Source of the DNA: Bacteroidia bacterium | GTDB taxonomy: Bacteria > Bacteroidota > Bacteroidia > Bacteroidales > Paludibacteraceae | Length of the DNA stretch: 64,000 nt | Assembly: GCA_009929375.1 (NCBI GenBank) | Contig: SAAO01000022.1 | Coordinates: 1-64,000, forward strand | Direction: 5' to 3' | Shown here: positions 22,722 to 32,343 of the stretch, in pieces | Layout of the letters: every line of letters begins with the position of its first letter | Numbering within the stretch: the stretch's first letter is position 1 | Translations under genes and position numbers: made by a program | Notes under the pieces: generated by a model | What the model saw: only the letters and a program-made list of their open reading frames with translations | Told to the model about the DNA's origin: nothing | Database searches by the model: none

Positions 22722-23612
22722 TTATTTGGTTGTGCAACGAATCATCACCGGAAAATGATCGGATGGAACTTCGTTTTCGCCAAATCGTTTATTTATAGTC
22801 TCGTACGATATTACATTTACATTTTGAGTAAAAAGGTAATCGATACGAACCGATTCCGAAAAACTGGCTTTGTCTTTTTCCCAGCCATTAAAAGTACCTA
22901 CCGAACCTTTGGGTTTTTCAACTGAAACCAACCGACTGTCTTTCAGTTTTGCGGTGATGGTGTTGTAAAACTCTGTATCGTTAGGGTCGGCATTAAAGTC
23001 GCCCACGCAAATTACTGTTTCGTTACCTGCCAGCTCTTCCATCTTGCGGGTAATCAATTTCGCACTTTCCCGACGCGCTACGACACCAATATGGTCGAAG
23101 TGAGTGTTGAAAAAGTAGAATTCCTTGTTAGTGACACGGTCTTTTAGTTTTGCCCAGAGGCAAATACGGTTCAGGGCAGCATCCCAGCCTTTCGATACTT
23201 TTTCGGGTGTTTCCGAAAGAAAGAAGAATCCTTTTTGCAGTAATTCGAAACGACTTTTCAGATAATAAATCGCTGCACGTTCGCCTTGTGAACCCTCCTG
23301 ATTATCGCGTCCGTACGAAACAGTGGCGTACGAACTGAGCAGATCGCTCAGGTCATTTTCCTGCGATTTGTCGATTAATTCCTGCACGCCAAAAACGTCG
23401 AACTGAAATTCATTGATCAGTTTGGCCACCTCGGGTTTGCGAACTTTCCAGTTTGTGTTTCCGGTATCGGAGTTTGTGCGGATACGTACATTGTAAGTCG
23501 CCACTTTCAGCGTGTCTGATGCTGATTTTATGATTTCTGAGTCGGGTTGAGCAACGCAGGAAATTCCTGCAAAGCTGAAAAACGACAGCAAAATTATCAG
23601 TAGTTTTTTCAT
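22722..23612 (-). CDS. Exported endonuclease/exonuclease/phosphatase-family protein (296 aa)
   Basis: Metal-dependent hydrolase of the EEP superfamily. The ATG at 23612 is chosen because it opens a signal peptide (MKKLLIILLSFFSFAGIS, then CVAQ); longer readings lack any signal. Catalytic motifs run in order: ATYNVRIRT, DVFGVQEL, FYFFNTHFDHIG, CVGDFNADPND, and VPSDHFPVMI with the terminal SDH. Such exported Bacteroidetes proteins are often called endonucleases, but phosphodiesterase or sugar/inositol phosphatase activity is equally possible. A Cys at position 19 makes a lipoprotein conceivable, although the lipobox is poor. It follows the DUF4301 gene by 20 nt, so both are likely one operon. 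Confidence 0.88.
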   Translation of the reverse strand: MKKLLIILLSFFSFAGISCVAQPDSEIIKSASDTLKVATYNVRIRTNSDTGNTNWKVRKPEVAKLINEFQFDVFGVQELIDKSQENDLSDLLSSYATVSYGRDNQEGSQGERAAIYYLKSRFELLQKGFFFLSETPEKVSKGWDAALNRICLWAKLKDRVTNKEFYFFNTHFDHIGVVARRESAKLITRKMEELAGNETVICVGDFNADPNDTEFYNTITAKLKDSRLVSVEKPKGSVGTFNGWEKDKASFSESVRIDYLFTQNVNVISYETINKRFGENEVPSDHFPVMIRCTTK

Positions 23613-23632
23613 TAATATTTTCTTTAAAAGTA

Positions 23633-25150
23633 TTATTGATGTTCGGTGCGTAATAAATCGTTTACGGTTTTTACAGGGTTGAATGTGCTTACAGGCACTT
23701 CCACAAACACTGTATTCCAATCGCTCATTGCACCATTCCACAATCCGGGCAGTTCGAGCGCTTTCAGCTCTTTACCGTTTTTCGATTTTGATGAAATGAA
23801 GCCTGTTTTCGGGTCGACATGTTTCAGCAAATCGAATTTTTCTCCTTTGTAGTTTTTCACAGCACAAACCAAATCTACCGGATTGAAGTGTGTGGCCTGC
23901 ATCATTTTTGCTTTTTCTTCGGGTTTCGAAAGGTCGATTTGAGAACTTTCGAGAATTTGTGTGCTTACTGTTCCATCGTTGTTTACAGTCAGGAACGGAC
24001 CACCGCCGGGTTCTCCGGTGTTTTTTACCATACCGCAAACGCGCATCGGACGATTTAATTTTTCAAATAAGTATTTTTGAAATTTTTCGCCTGTGAGTTG
24101 CTGACCTTCGCCAGGTTTGTTGTTCAATTCGTTTTCGCAGAATGCTGCAATTTCAGCAAGCTTGTTTTCAGGTAAAAGTCCGGCTTCCATTTCACGCAGA
24201 TATCCGAATGTTGTTTTCTGAAGTGATACAAGCATTCCGGCAATCATTTTTTTGTAAATAATTGTCGGGTTTTTCATGGCGTCGGGTACCACATTATCGA
24301 TGTTTTTTACAAAAATAATGTCAGCTTCGAGGTCGTTGAGGTTTTCAATCAGCGCACCATGTCCTCCGGGGCGGAACACAAGCTGACCATTTTCGCGGAA
24401 TGGCTGATTTTGTGCATCAGCGGCAATGGTGTCGGTTGAGGATTTCTGTTCCGAGAAACTTACATTGAATTTCTTTTCGAATTCCTTGCTGAATTTTTCG
24501 ACAGATTCCTGCAAATGTGCTTCGAAAAGTGCACGGTGCTCGCCCGATACTGTGAAATGTATATTGACCTCATTGTTGGCATTGGCAGCATAGAGTGCAC
24601 CTTCCACCAAATGTTCCTGCATGGGTGTGCGTTTGGTGTCGGCGTATGAATGGAAAAGCAATAGTCCTTTAGGCAATGCTCCGTAGTTCAGTCCTTTGGC
24701 CAAAAGCAGGTTTTCAACTACTTTTTTGTATGCACCTGCCGACACGAGTTCCGATATTGATTTTGCTTCGTTAGTCAGACATTTTTCATTCAGAGCATTG
24801 AAAAATGCAAACTTTTCTATTTCTTTGAAAAACAGTATTTCAGCAGGTTTTGTTGGCGTCTGATTTTCGCTGTCGATAAACTCGAAGAGATCTTTAAACA
24901 TACGGCTGGCAGCTCCGGAAGCAGGCACAAATTTGAGAATGGATACCTTTCCGCTCAGATATTGATCCCAGATTCCAAGAAACTGGTTGATTTGTTGATC
25001 GGAAATTACAGTGATGCCATTGCCGGGAGATGCGGCTGAACGAATTTCCAAAAAGGGGAAGCCTTTTTCAAAAGAATTAAGTTGTTGGATAATCTGATTT
25101 TCGGAAATTCCTTTTTTTGAAAGCAGTGTAAGATCGGATGGATTCAGCAT
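23633..25150 (-). CDS. DUF4301-family protein (505 aa)
   Basis: Cytoplasmic protein of a Bacteroidetes family I recall as DUF4301. The motifs VPASGAASRMFK (75-86) and FRPGGHGALIENLNDL (about 262-277), followed by DIIFVKNIDNVVPD, are laid out like UTP-sugar nucleotidyltransferases (a glycine-rich loop, then a GGHG..N..L uridine-binding segment). A sugar-nucleotide pyrophosphorylase-like fold is therefore plausible, though the function is unproven. There is no signal peptide or membrane span. First gene of a two-gene unit with the EEP-family protein; a -7 box is at 25322-25330. Confidence 0.82.
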   Translation of the reverse strand: MLNPSDLTLLSKKGISENQIIQQLNSFEKGFPFLEIRSAASPGNGITVISDQQINQFLGIWDQYLSGKVSILKFVPASGAASRMFKDLFEFIDSENQTPTKPAEILFFKEIEKFAFFNALNEKCLTNEAKSISELVSAGAYKKVVENLLLAKGLNYGALPKGLLLFHSYADTKRTPMQEHLVEGALYAANANNEVNIHFTVSGEHRALFEAHLQESVEKFSKEFEKKFNVSFSEQKSSTDTIAADAQNQPFRENGQLVFRPGGHGALIENLNDLEADIIFVKNIDNVVPDAMKNPTIIYKKMIAGMLVSLQKTTFGYLREMEAGLLPENKLAEIAAFCENELNNKPGEGQQLTGEKFQKYLFEKLNRPMRVCGMVKNTGEPGGGPFLTVNNDGTVSTQILESSQIDLSKPEEKAKMMQATHFNPVDLVCAVKNYKGEKFDLLKHVDPKTGFISSKSKNGKELKALELPGLWNGAMSDWNTVFVEVPVSTFNPVKTVNDLLRTEHQ

Positions 25151-25321
25151 GATTGTTCAGTTTTTATTTTTCGGAAAATTAAAATACAATGTATCTGACA
25201 AAATGAAATGACAGCATCTGACAAATGCGTGGAGCAGGACAGCTTGCTGTGTCTTTTTACCGTTTTACAATCCGGTAAGAGTTAAATGAGAGAAGCATTT
25301 CATAAAGAAAAATACACTTTT

Positions 25322-25330
25322 GCAAAGATA
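25322..25330 (-). promoter_or_regulatory. Putative -7 box for the DUF4301 operon
   Basis: TATCTTTGC on the minus strand matches TAnnTTTGC. The nearest TTTG (25350-25347) is at 16-nt spacing, shorter than the 19-21 usually seen. Confidence 0.4.
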
Positions 25331-25508
25331 ATGAAAACTTTTGTGACAAAATGTAAGAGAGATTAAAAAACGAATGTGTTTTGGCCTGTTTTCGGGGCTT
25401 TTGTCCGGTCTGGTTTAAAGATAAAACAGCGCATGGAGGGCGGTTGCATGAGTCAAATTATCCACATAATAATGTCAGTTTTTGCACATGGCCGACGTAT
25501 TGTTAGCG

Positions 25509-25516
25509 TATTTTTG
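25509..25516 (+). promoter_or_regulatory. Putative -7 box for the pectin locus
   Basis: TATTTTTG matches TAnnTTTG. It lies 15 nt before the first SusC ATG (25531) and 66 nt before a second in-frame ATG (25582), which would favour the second as start. The -33 element is weak. Confidence 0.4.
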
Positions 25517-25530
25517 TATCAACAAAAAAT

Positions 25531-28500
25531 ATGAATTCAAAAAATAAAATTATGTTCAACCCAGATCTAAGGATTTTAAAGATGAGTAAAATCAGAAAGA
25601 ACCTTTCGTTCTTACAAAAGCTCTTTTTGTCGCTAACGATGCTGGCCCTGTCATTGGGATCGGTATTTGCGCAAAACAGAACAGTCACCGGTGTGGTTAA
25701 GGATGCACAGGGTGAAACTATTATTGCCGCTTCGGTGGTAGTAAAAGGAACAACCATTGGTACAGTAACCGACATCGACGGTGCGTTTCGTCTCGAAGTG
25801 CCTGCCAGTGCCAAAACACTTGTGGTTTCGTATGTAGGGATGCAGACTCAGGAAGTGGCTATTACCGCTAATCAGCTGAGCGTGGTTTTAAAAGATGATG
25901 CCAAAATGCTCGACGAAGTGGTGGCCATTGGCTACGGAACTGTACGTCGTAAGGATATTACCGGTTCGGTGGCTTCGGTAAATGCCGATGCTATTGCTGC
26001 AATTCCTGTTAATTCGGCAAGTGAAGCCATTTCGGGTAAACTGGCCGGCGTTCAGGTAACCACTACCGAAGGTTCGCCCGACGCTGAGGTGAAAATCCGT
26101 GTGCGTGGTGGTGGATCAATTACCGGCGAAAATAAACCATTGTATGTGGTGGATGGTTTTCCGGTGTCATCAATTAGTGATATTGCTCCGGGCGATATTG
26201 AAACAATCGACGTGCTGAAAGATGCTTCGTCAACTGCAATTTACGGTTCGCGTGGTGCCAACGGGGTTATTATTGTAACCACAAAATCAGGTAAGGCAGG
26301 TAAGATTTCAGTGAATTACAATGCTTTCACAAGCTGGAAAAAAATGGCAAAAACGCTTCCCGTACTTTCCGGAGCTGATTATGCCAAGTGGCAATATGAA
26401 CTTGCCCTGCTGAACGATGATGTGGAATCGTACGAAAAATTCTTCGGAAATTATGAAGATATCGATTTGTACGACAATGTGCCCACCAACGACTGGCAGA
26501 ATTTGGTGTTTGGTCGTACCGGCTTTACATTTAACCATAATCTGTCGATTAATGGTGGTTCCGACAAGAGTAAATTTGCATTCAGTTATAGCAACGTAAA
26601 CGATCGTGCCATTATGGAAATGTCGAGCTTTCGTCGCGATAACCTCAATTTTAAAATGAATACCAAGACTTCGGATAAATTCACGCTCGATTTTTCAGCC
26701 CGTTATTCCAATACTGCAATTTATGGTGGTGGAGCCAATGAGCAAAAAGAAGTTTCGAGTGCCGACTCTCGTCTGAAACATGCTATGATTTATACTCCGT
26801 TTCCTTTGTCGGATTTAACTTCAGACAGCGGCTCAAGCGATGACTCGGAAGTCGGAAACCTTTATAATCCGCTCGAAAATATCAGAGATAATGATCGTCA
26901 GCAGAAACGCCGTACATTCAATCTGGCAGGATCATTAACCTGGGAGATTGTGAAAAACCTTAAACTCAAAGCTGAGGTTGGTTACGACGATTATATCAAT
27001 AAGGATAACCGCTATTACGGTATGACCACTTATTACATCAAAAATGTGCCAGCTTCTGCTAATCAGAATCATCCGGCTGTGATACTTGCTAATACTGACA
27101 GGTCAGTTATCCGTAGTACAAATACACTGAACTACGATTTCAAAAAACTGCTGAATTCCGATCATGGTCTGAATTTGCTTTTGGGACACGAATATATTTA
27201 CACACAACAAAATATACTCAGCACAACCGTTCACGGATTCCCAACAAGTTTTACTTCTGACGAAGCTTTCCGCCTGACCACTCAGGGTTATGCATATTCT
27301 ATCGACAATTATTTCAGCCCCGACGATAAGCTTTTATCATTCTTCTCGCGTGCTAATTACGACTATAAGAGCAAATATCTTTTGAGTGCCACTTTCCGTG
27401 CCGACGGCTCGAGTAAGTTCTCGAAAGGTAACAAATGGGGATATTTCCCTTCGGCTGCTGCTGCATGGCGTGTGTCGGGCGAAGATTTTATGGCTGATAG
27501 CAAACACTGGCTCGACGATTTGAAACTTCGTTTGAGTTATGGTACAGCAGGTAATAATGATATTCCTGCCGGACAAATGACACAGTCGTTCGAATCAAAG
27601 TCTACTTCGTGGATCAACGGTTACAGCAGCTATTGGGCTGCTTCGAAAACCATGGCCAATCCTGATTTGAAATGGGAAACAACCATTACACGTAATGTGG
27701 GTATTGATTTCACCCTGTTTAACAGCCGCCTGAATGGTACACTCGAAGGTTACTGGAACTCAACCAAAGATTTGTTGATCGATTTTCCGATTACAGGTAC
27801 CGGATACGATAGCCAATACCGAAACATGGGTGAAACCCGTAACCGTGGTATCGAAGCATCGCTGAACTGGATTGCTATTGATAAAAAGAACTTTGGTTTC
27901 TCGGTAAGCGGTAATATCGGCTTTAATCATAACAAAATCATTTCGCTGGGATTAATTAATGAAATTACTTCTACAGCCACTTACAGTAACTGGGCTTCTA
28001 CCGAAATCGGACAGGATTTCCGCGTGGTAACTGGTGGTTCGGTAGGCGAAATGCTTGGTTATGTTTCTGATGGACGTTATGAAGTTGACGATTTCACAGG
28101 CTATAATGCTACGACTCAAAAATGGGAACTGAAAGAAGGCGTGGTTGATGCAAGTGGCGTAATCGGAACTTTACGACCAGGTTCAATGAAACTGAAAAAT
28201 CTCACCGAAGGCGATAATGCAATTACTGTGGACGACCGCACTGTAATTGGTAATGCAAATCCATTGCATACAGGTGGTTTGACACTAAACGGACGTGTAT
28301 ATAGTTTCGATTTGAGTGCTGCTTTTAACTGGAGCGTGGGCAACGACATTTACAATGCCAACAAAGTGGAATACACTTCGACCAGTAAATATCAGTATCG
28401 CAATATGACAACCCAAATGGAATCGGGCAAACGCTGGACCAACCTGAATGCGGATGGAACACTCAGCAACGATCCGGCTGAACTGACAGCTCTGAATGCC

Positions 28501-28809
28501 AATACCACAATGTGGTCGCCTTATATGGCACGTTACGTGTTCTCCGATTGGGCTGTGGAAGATGGTTCATTCGTGCGTCTGAATACGCTTACTTTGGGTT
28601 ATACTTTGCCGAAAAGTGTGTTGTCGTCATTGAAAATATCTAACCTCAGGGTTTATGCTACCGGTTACAATGTATTTGTGCTTACAAACTACACAGGTTT
28701 CGATCCTGAAGTTTCGACACGTCGAAGAACAGCGCTTACACCGGGTGTGGATTATTCGGCATATCCCAAAAGCCGTCAGATTGTATTGGGTCTAAATTTA
28801 AGTTTCTAA
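25531..28809 (+). CDS. SusC/RagA-family TonB-linked outer-membrane transporter (1092 aa)
   Basis: Outer-membrane importer for oligosaccharides, powered by TonB. The N-terminus has a signal peptide ending near FAQ (residue 48). An in-frame ATG at 25582 (MSKIRKNLSF) gives a more standard signal length. Residues 52-118 form a carboxypeptidase-regulatory-like domain (VTGVVKDAQGETI, SYVGMQ), followed by DEVVAIGYG (128-136) and the plug (about 140-250, IRVRGGGSI, YVVDGFPV, GDIETIDVLKDASSTAIYGS). The rest is the 22-strand barrel, ending in QIVLGLNLSF. It heads a SusC-SusD-lipoprotein-pectate lyase unit, so pectic fragments are the inferred cargo. Confidence 0.96.
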   Translation: MNSKNKIMFNPDLRILKMSKIRKNLSFLQKLFLSLTMLALSLGSVFAQNRTVTGVVKDAQGETIIAASVVVKGTTIGTVTDIDGAFRLEVPASAKTLVVSYVGMQTQEVAITANQLSVVLKDDAKMLDEVVAIGYGTVRRKDITGSVASVNADAIAAIPVNSASEAISGKLAGVQVTTTEGSPDAEVKIRVRGGGSITGENKPLYVVDGFPVSSISDIAPGDIETIDVLKDASSTAIYGSRGANGVIIVTTKSGKAGKISVNYNAFTSWKKMAKTLPVLSGADYAKWQYELALLNDDVESYEKFFGNYEDIDLYDNVPTNDWQNLVFGRTGFTFNHNLSINGGSDKSKFAFSYSNVNDRAIMEMSSFRRDNLNFKMNTKTSDKFTLDFSARYSNTAIYGGGANEQKEVSSADSRLKHAMIYTPFPLSDLTSDSGSSDDSEVGNLYNPLENIRDNDRQQKRRTFNLAGSLTWEIVKNLKLKAEVGYDDYINKDNRYYGMTTYYIKNVPASANQNHPAVILANTDRSVIRSTNTLNYDFKKLLNSDHGLNLLLGHEYIYTQQNILSTTVHGFPTSFTSDEAFRLTTQGYAYSIDNYFSPDDKLLSFFSRANYDYKSKYLLSATFRADGSSKFSKGNKWGYFPSAAAAWRVSGEDFMADSKHWLDDLKLRLSYGTAGNNDIPAGQMTQSFESKSTSWINGYSSYWAASKTMANPDLKWETTITRNVGIDFTLFNSRLNGTLEGYWNSTKDLLIDFPITGTGYDSQYRNMGETRNRGIEASLNWIAIDKKNFGFSVSGNIGFNHNKIISLGLINEITSTATYSNWASTEIGQDFRVVTGGSVGEMLGYVSDGRYEVDDFTGYNATTQKWELKEGVVDASGVIGTLRPGSMKLKNLTEGDNAITVDDRTVIGNANPLHTGGLTLNGRVYSFDLSAAFNWSVGNDIYNANKVEYTSTSKYQYRNMTTQMESGKRWTNLNADGTLSNDPAELTALNANTTMWSPYMARYVFSDWAVEDGSFVRLNTLTLGYTLPKSVLSSLKISNLRVYATGYNVFVLTNYTGFDPEVSTRRRTALTPGVDYSAYPKSRQIVLGLNLSF

Positions 28810-28831
28810 CCCTGTAATAAAGTACAGAAAA

Positions 28832-30616
28832 ATGAAAAATATATTTTTAAAAACCTTTATGGTAATGTCGCTCGTGGGTTTTATGGCTTCATGTAGCGAT
28901 GTGTTGGAAGCTCCTACAAAATCGTCGCTAGATGAGCAGGTGATTTTCTCAACTCCTATTCTGGCTGAGGGAGCAGTAATGGGTATTCACCAGTCATTTT
29001 CAGAAACCAATTCGTATCGTGGCAGGTATATTCCTTTTTATGGATTGAATACCGACCTGGAGTGGTGGAATTCGTCGGAAAATACTCAGGACGACCGCGC
29101 TTTACTTACTGCCTACAACCCGAATGTGGGAAGTACACAGATGAATACCGATAATAATGCCTGGGCAAAAATGTACGAAGGTATCGAACGTGCTAATATT
29201 TGTATCAGAGGTTTACGTGCATACGGCGACGTGGCTAATAATCCGGAACTGGCTCAGCTGTTGGGCGAAGCGCTTACATTGCGTGCATTTATTTACTTCG
29301 ACCTGATTAAAGCCTGGGGCGATGTACCTGCTCGTTTTGAACCACTGAGTACCGAATCGCTTTACATTCCGAAATCGGATCGTGATGTGATTTATAAACA
29401 AATTATTGCCGACCTCGAAGAATCGGCAAATCTGGTTCCATGGCCGAAAGAAACTCCGGCTACACGCACAACCGAACGTGTAAACAAAGCTTTTGTAAAA
29501 GGATTTCTGGCGCGCGTGGCCTTACATGCTGGTGGTTACTCACAACGTCCCGATGGAACTATTCGTCTGAGCAACGATCCTGCACTCGAACGTGTAGCCA
29601 TGTATACCAAAGCTAAAAATGCTGCTCTTGAGGTAATTAATAGCGAAACATCTGTTTTGGGTGGTTTCGAGCAGAATTTCCGCAGATTGTGCGAAGAGAA
29701 TAATGCTGCCGGTTTTGAGTCGCTTTACGAACTTCCTTTTTCTGAGGGTCGCGGTCGTGTGCTTTATACATTTGGTGTAAAACACCGCACAGTTGATAAG
29801 TATACGCAACAGGCTCAGGGTGGTGCTAACGGACCATTGCCAACTTTGTTTTACGATTATGATAAGGATGATATTCGTCGCGATATTACCTGCGTACCTT
29901 ATTATTGGGATGGTGGTGTTCAGGTGCCAAATAAACTGAGCCAGTGGTATTTCGGTAAACTGCGTTACGAATGGATGAAACGAATTGTTACTTCAACAAA
30001 CGATGATGGTATTAACTGGCAGGTAATGCGCCTTGCCGATGTGTATCTGATGGCTGCGGAGGCTATCAATGAGCTCGATGGACCAGAAGCTGCTGCTCCT
30101 TATCTCGAAGAAGTACATAAACGTGCATTCCCTAATAATCCTGCCAAAGTGCAGGCATTTATGGCTGCCGCTAAGGCTGATAAAGATGCATTTTTCAATG
30201 CCATTGTGGACGAACGTGCTTTTGAATTTGCAGGTGAAATGCTTCGTAAATCGGATTTGATTCGTTGGAATAAACTTTCAACAAAACTCACTGAAGCTAA
30301 AAATAATCTTGCAGCATTGGCTAATCGTACAGGTAAATATGCCGGTTATCCTGATAAAATTTATTACAGAACAGCAGCCGATGGTGAAACTGTTGAAATT
30401 TATGGTTTGGAAAAAGGCCACACAGATGTTGAAGGAGCTGCTTTGGGCTATACTTCGAACAAGGGTTGGTTTGTGAGCGATGGTATAAATACAATTACAG
30501 ATCTGAAAATAAACTCATTGTATCTTCGCAATCCCGACGAAAGACAATACTGGCCTATCTGGCAGGTATTCCTCGATTCGAGCAACGGTACGCTTACTAA
30601 CGATTATGGTTATTGA
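28832..30616 (+). CDS. SusD/RagB-family glycan-binding lipoprotein (594 aa)
   Basis: Surface lipoprotein that forms the lid over the SusC channel and binds glycan. The signal peptide ends at a lipidation cysteine (GFMASC, C21) followed by SD, the acidic surface-export context common in this phylum. TPR-type helical patterns are visible (ERANICIRGLRAYGD, GEALTLRAFIYFDLIKAWGD, NKAFVKGFLARVALHAGGYS), as is the conserved C-terminal region (QVMRLADVYLMAAEAINEL, DERAFEFAGEMLRKSDLIRW). It starts 22 nt after the susC stop codon, the classic pair order. Confidence 0.96.
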   Translation: MKNIFLKTFMVMSLVGFMASCSDVLEAPTKSSLDEQVIFSTPILAEGAVMGIHQSFSETNSYRGRYIPFYGLNTDLEWWNSSENTQDDRALLTAYNPNVGSTQMNTDNNAWAKMYEGIERANICIRGLRAYGDVANNPELAQLLGEALTLRAFIYFDLIKAWGDVPARFEPLSTESLYIPKSDRDVIYKQIIADLEESANLVPWPKETPATRTTERVNKAFVKGFLARVALHAGGYSQRPDGTIRLSNDPALERVAMYTKAKNAALEVINSETSVLGGFEQNFRRLCEENNAAGFESLYELPFSEGRGRVLYTFGVKHRTVDKYTQQAQGGANGPLPTLFYDYDKDDIRRDITCVPYYWDGGVQVPNKLSQWYFGKLRYEWMKRIVTSTNDDGINWQVMRLADVYLMAAEAINELDGPEAAAPYLEEVHKRAFPNNPAKVQAFMAAAKADKDAFFNAIVDERAFEFAGEMLRKSDLIRWNKLSTKLTEAKNNLAALANRTGKYAGYPDKIYYRTAADGETVEIYGLEKGHTDVEGAALGYTSNKGWFVSDGINTITDLKINSLYLRNPDERQYWPIWQVFLDSSNGTLTNDYGY

Positions 30617-30631
30617 TCAACTTAAATTAAA

Positions 30632-32251
30632 ATGCAAATTATGAATAATATCATTAAGAAATCGATTTACATATCGCTGCTCGGGCTCTTCGCTTTTTTC
30701 ACATCCTGCGAAGAACGTCAGGAAGAGCTTACTGAACTGATGACCGACAGAGTATTTTCGGCTACAGGTGTCGAAGCGCGTATCGTGAATAAAACTCAGG
30801 TTGTGCTGAGCTGGACTAAAAACCGGGAGGCCGAAAGTTATACTTTGGAAGTGTTCGAAAACGATTCACTTACTTTTGTCGGAACTCCAGTGATGACAAT
30901 TGAGGGAATTACCAACAGTGATATACCTTACACCATTGCTACAGGGCTTGTTGGTGAAACTCAGTATTCGGCCCGTATCAAAACAATTTCGAAAAACGAA
31001 AAGGAAGATTCGAAATGGAAAGGTATTTATTTTAAAACTGCCGCTGAGCAAATTTTACAGGAAGTTGATGCTGCTACAGTGACAAGCTCAACTGCTGTGA
31101 TAAAATGGGTTGCAGGTGAAATTGCCACGCATGCAGTAGCCACCAACGGAGTGAATGAAGTGCGTCAGGATGTGACGGCTCAGAATATTGCTGCAGGCGA
31201 AATGACTATTGCAGGTTTGACTGAAGACACGCGCTACACAGTGCGTCTTATGAAGGACGACAAAGTACGTGGCTCGGGAAGTTTCGAAACTATGATCGAC
31301 CTGACAGCTGCAGGAACAATTGTGGTGGCTACAGGTGAGGATTTGCTCACAGCTATTCAGGGAGCTCCTTCCGGTGCCCGCATTGTGATTAATCCAACAA
31401 ATGCCGGTGATGCATTCCTGACAGGTGGAGTGACTATCGAACTTGACAAGGCAATTTCAATTCGCGGATATCAGCAAAGTAAAATGCCGGTAGTACACGC
31501 TATGTTCCGTGCTACAGGTCCAAATGCTTCGCTTTTTGTGCGTTCGGTTCAACTCAACGGTTTGAGTGAAGCTGTCTACCGCGATCACCTTGTACAGCTT
31601 ACAGTTTCCGACATCGAAACAGGTCCGTTTATTTTTAAGGATTGTATTATTACAAATTACAATAAGTCGATTCTGGCCGGAGCAAGCGGTATAGTGACCG
31701 CTGTGAAGGAATTCAGAATTGAAAACTGTAAAGTTTCGAATATTCTTACAAACAGTGCCGATTGTATTGACGTTCGTGCTGGTGTGGTTGAAAAACTGAA
31801 TCTTATCAATTCAACTTTCTACAATTGCGCCCCTGCCCGCGACTTTATCCGTCTCGATGATGCGTCAGCCGGATTTACAGGAAAAACTTCGGTGGTGAAT
31901 GTCGATCGTTGTACTTTCAGTGCAGTGAGCAATAACTCCTCCAAAAGAATACTGTATATACGTTACGGTGGTAGTACAACACCATTAAACAGTACGACTT
32001 TCAATAATAATGTGATTGCCAATACAGCAGGTTATTATACCAATCAGCCGGCGACAGTATTCACAAAGAGTAAAAATAATTATTTTAATGCTCCGGGCTT
32101 TACAGTAAACGAAACTGTCAATGCACAGGTGGATGTGGCAGGTAATTATACGCAACTTGATCCCGGCTTTGTGGATGAGGCTAACGGTAATCTTACTATC
32201 ACCAATCAAACATTGCTCGACAATGCTGTAGGTGCCAATATTAAATGGTAA
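30632..32251 (+). CDS. Lipoprotein with FN3 and DUF4957/DUF5123-type beta-helix (539 aa)
   Basis: Signal peptide with lipidation cysteine (LFAFFTSC, C26 from the first ATG; a second ATG at 30641 is equally good). Residues about 40-230 hold two fibronectin-III-like units (ARIVNKTQVVLSWTKN, YTIATGLVGETQYSARI, AAGEMTIAGLTEDTRYTVRL). From about 235 a parallel beta-helix begins (ARIVINPTNAGDAFLTGGVT, FIFKDCIITNYNKSI, FRIENCKVSNIL, NLINSTFYNC), resembling the DUF4957/DUF5123 proteins I associate with pectin loci. It is probably a surface pectin binder; no lyase active-site pattern is evident. It is 15 nt behind SusD. A strong hairpin follows its stop codon. Confidence 0.82.
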   Translation: MQIMNNIIKKSIYISLLGLFAFFTSCEERQEELTELMTDRVFSATGVEARIVNKTQVVLSWTKNREAESYTLEVFENDSLTFVGTPVMTIEGITNSDIPYTIATGLVGETQYSARIKTISKNEKEDSKWKGIYFKTAAEQILQEVDAATVTSSTAVIKWVAGEIATHAVATNGVNEVRQDVTAQNIAAGEMTIAGLTEDTRYTVRLMKDDKVRGSGSFETMIDLTAAGTIVVATGEDLLTAIQGAPSGARIVINPTNAGDAFLTGGVTIELDKAISIRGYQQSKMPVVHAMFRATGPNASLFVRSVQLNGLSEAVYRDHLVQLTVSDIETGPFIFKDCIITNYNKSILAGASGIVTAVKEFRIENCKVSNILTNSADCIDVRAGVVEKLNLINSTFYNCAPARDFIRLDDASAGFTGKTSVVNVDRCTFSAVSNNSSKRILYIRYGGSTTPLNSTTFNNNVIANTAGYYTNQPATVFTKSKNNYFNAPGFTVNETVNAQVDVAGNYTQLDPGFVDEANGNLTITNQTLLDNAVGANIKW

Positions 32252-32268
32252 TTGTTCTCTGAATAATA

Positions 32269-32306
32269 ATTAAAGCGAAAAAGGCACTGTTCTTTTTCGC
32301 TTTAAT
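32269..32306 (+). terminator. Strong hairpin inside the pectin locus
   Basis: Perfect 15-bp stem: ATTAAAGCGAAAAAG (32269-32283), loop GCACTGTT, CTTTTTCGCTTTAAT (32292-32306), followed by GTTTTTAT. It lies between the beta-helix lipoprotein and the pectate lyase. It could be a terminator, attenuator or mRNA-stabilising stem. Confidence 0.7.
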
Positions 32307-32343
32307 GTTTTTATACTTTATTTTTATTCAAAATCAATTTCTT

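Larger units (their letters stand above)
25151..25530. other. 380-nt divergent intergenic region
   Basis: Separates the DUF4301 operon (minus) from the pectin locus (plus). It carries one -7-like box for each direction (25322-25330 minus, 25509-25516 plus). CTGACAAA-type words recur near 25195 and 25215. No gene or strong hairpin is seen. Confidence 0.6.
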
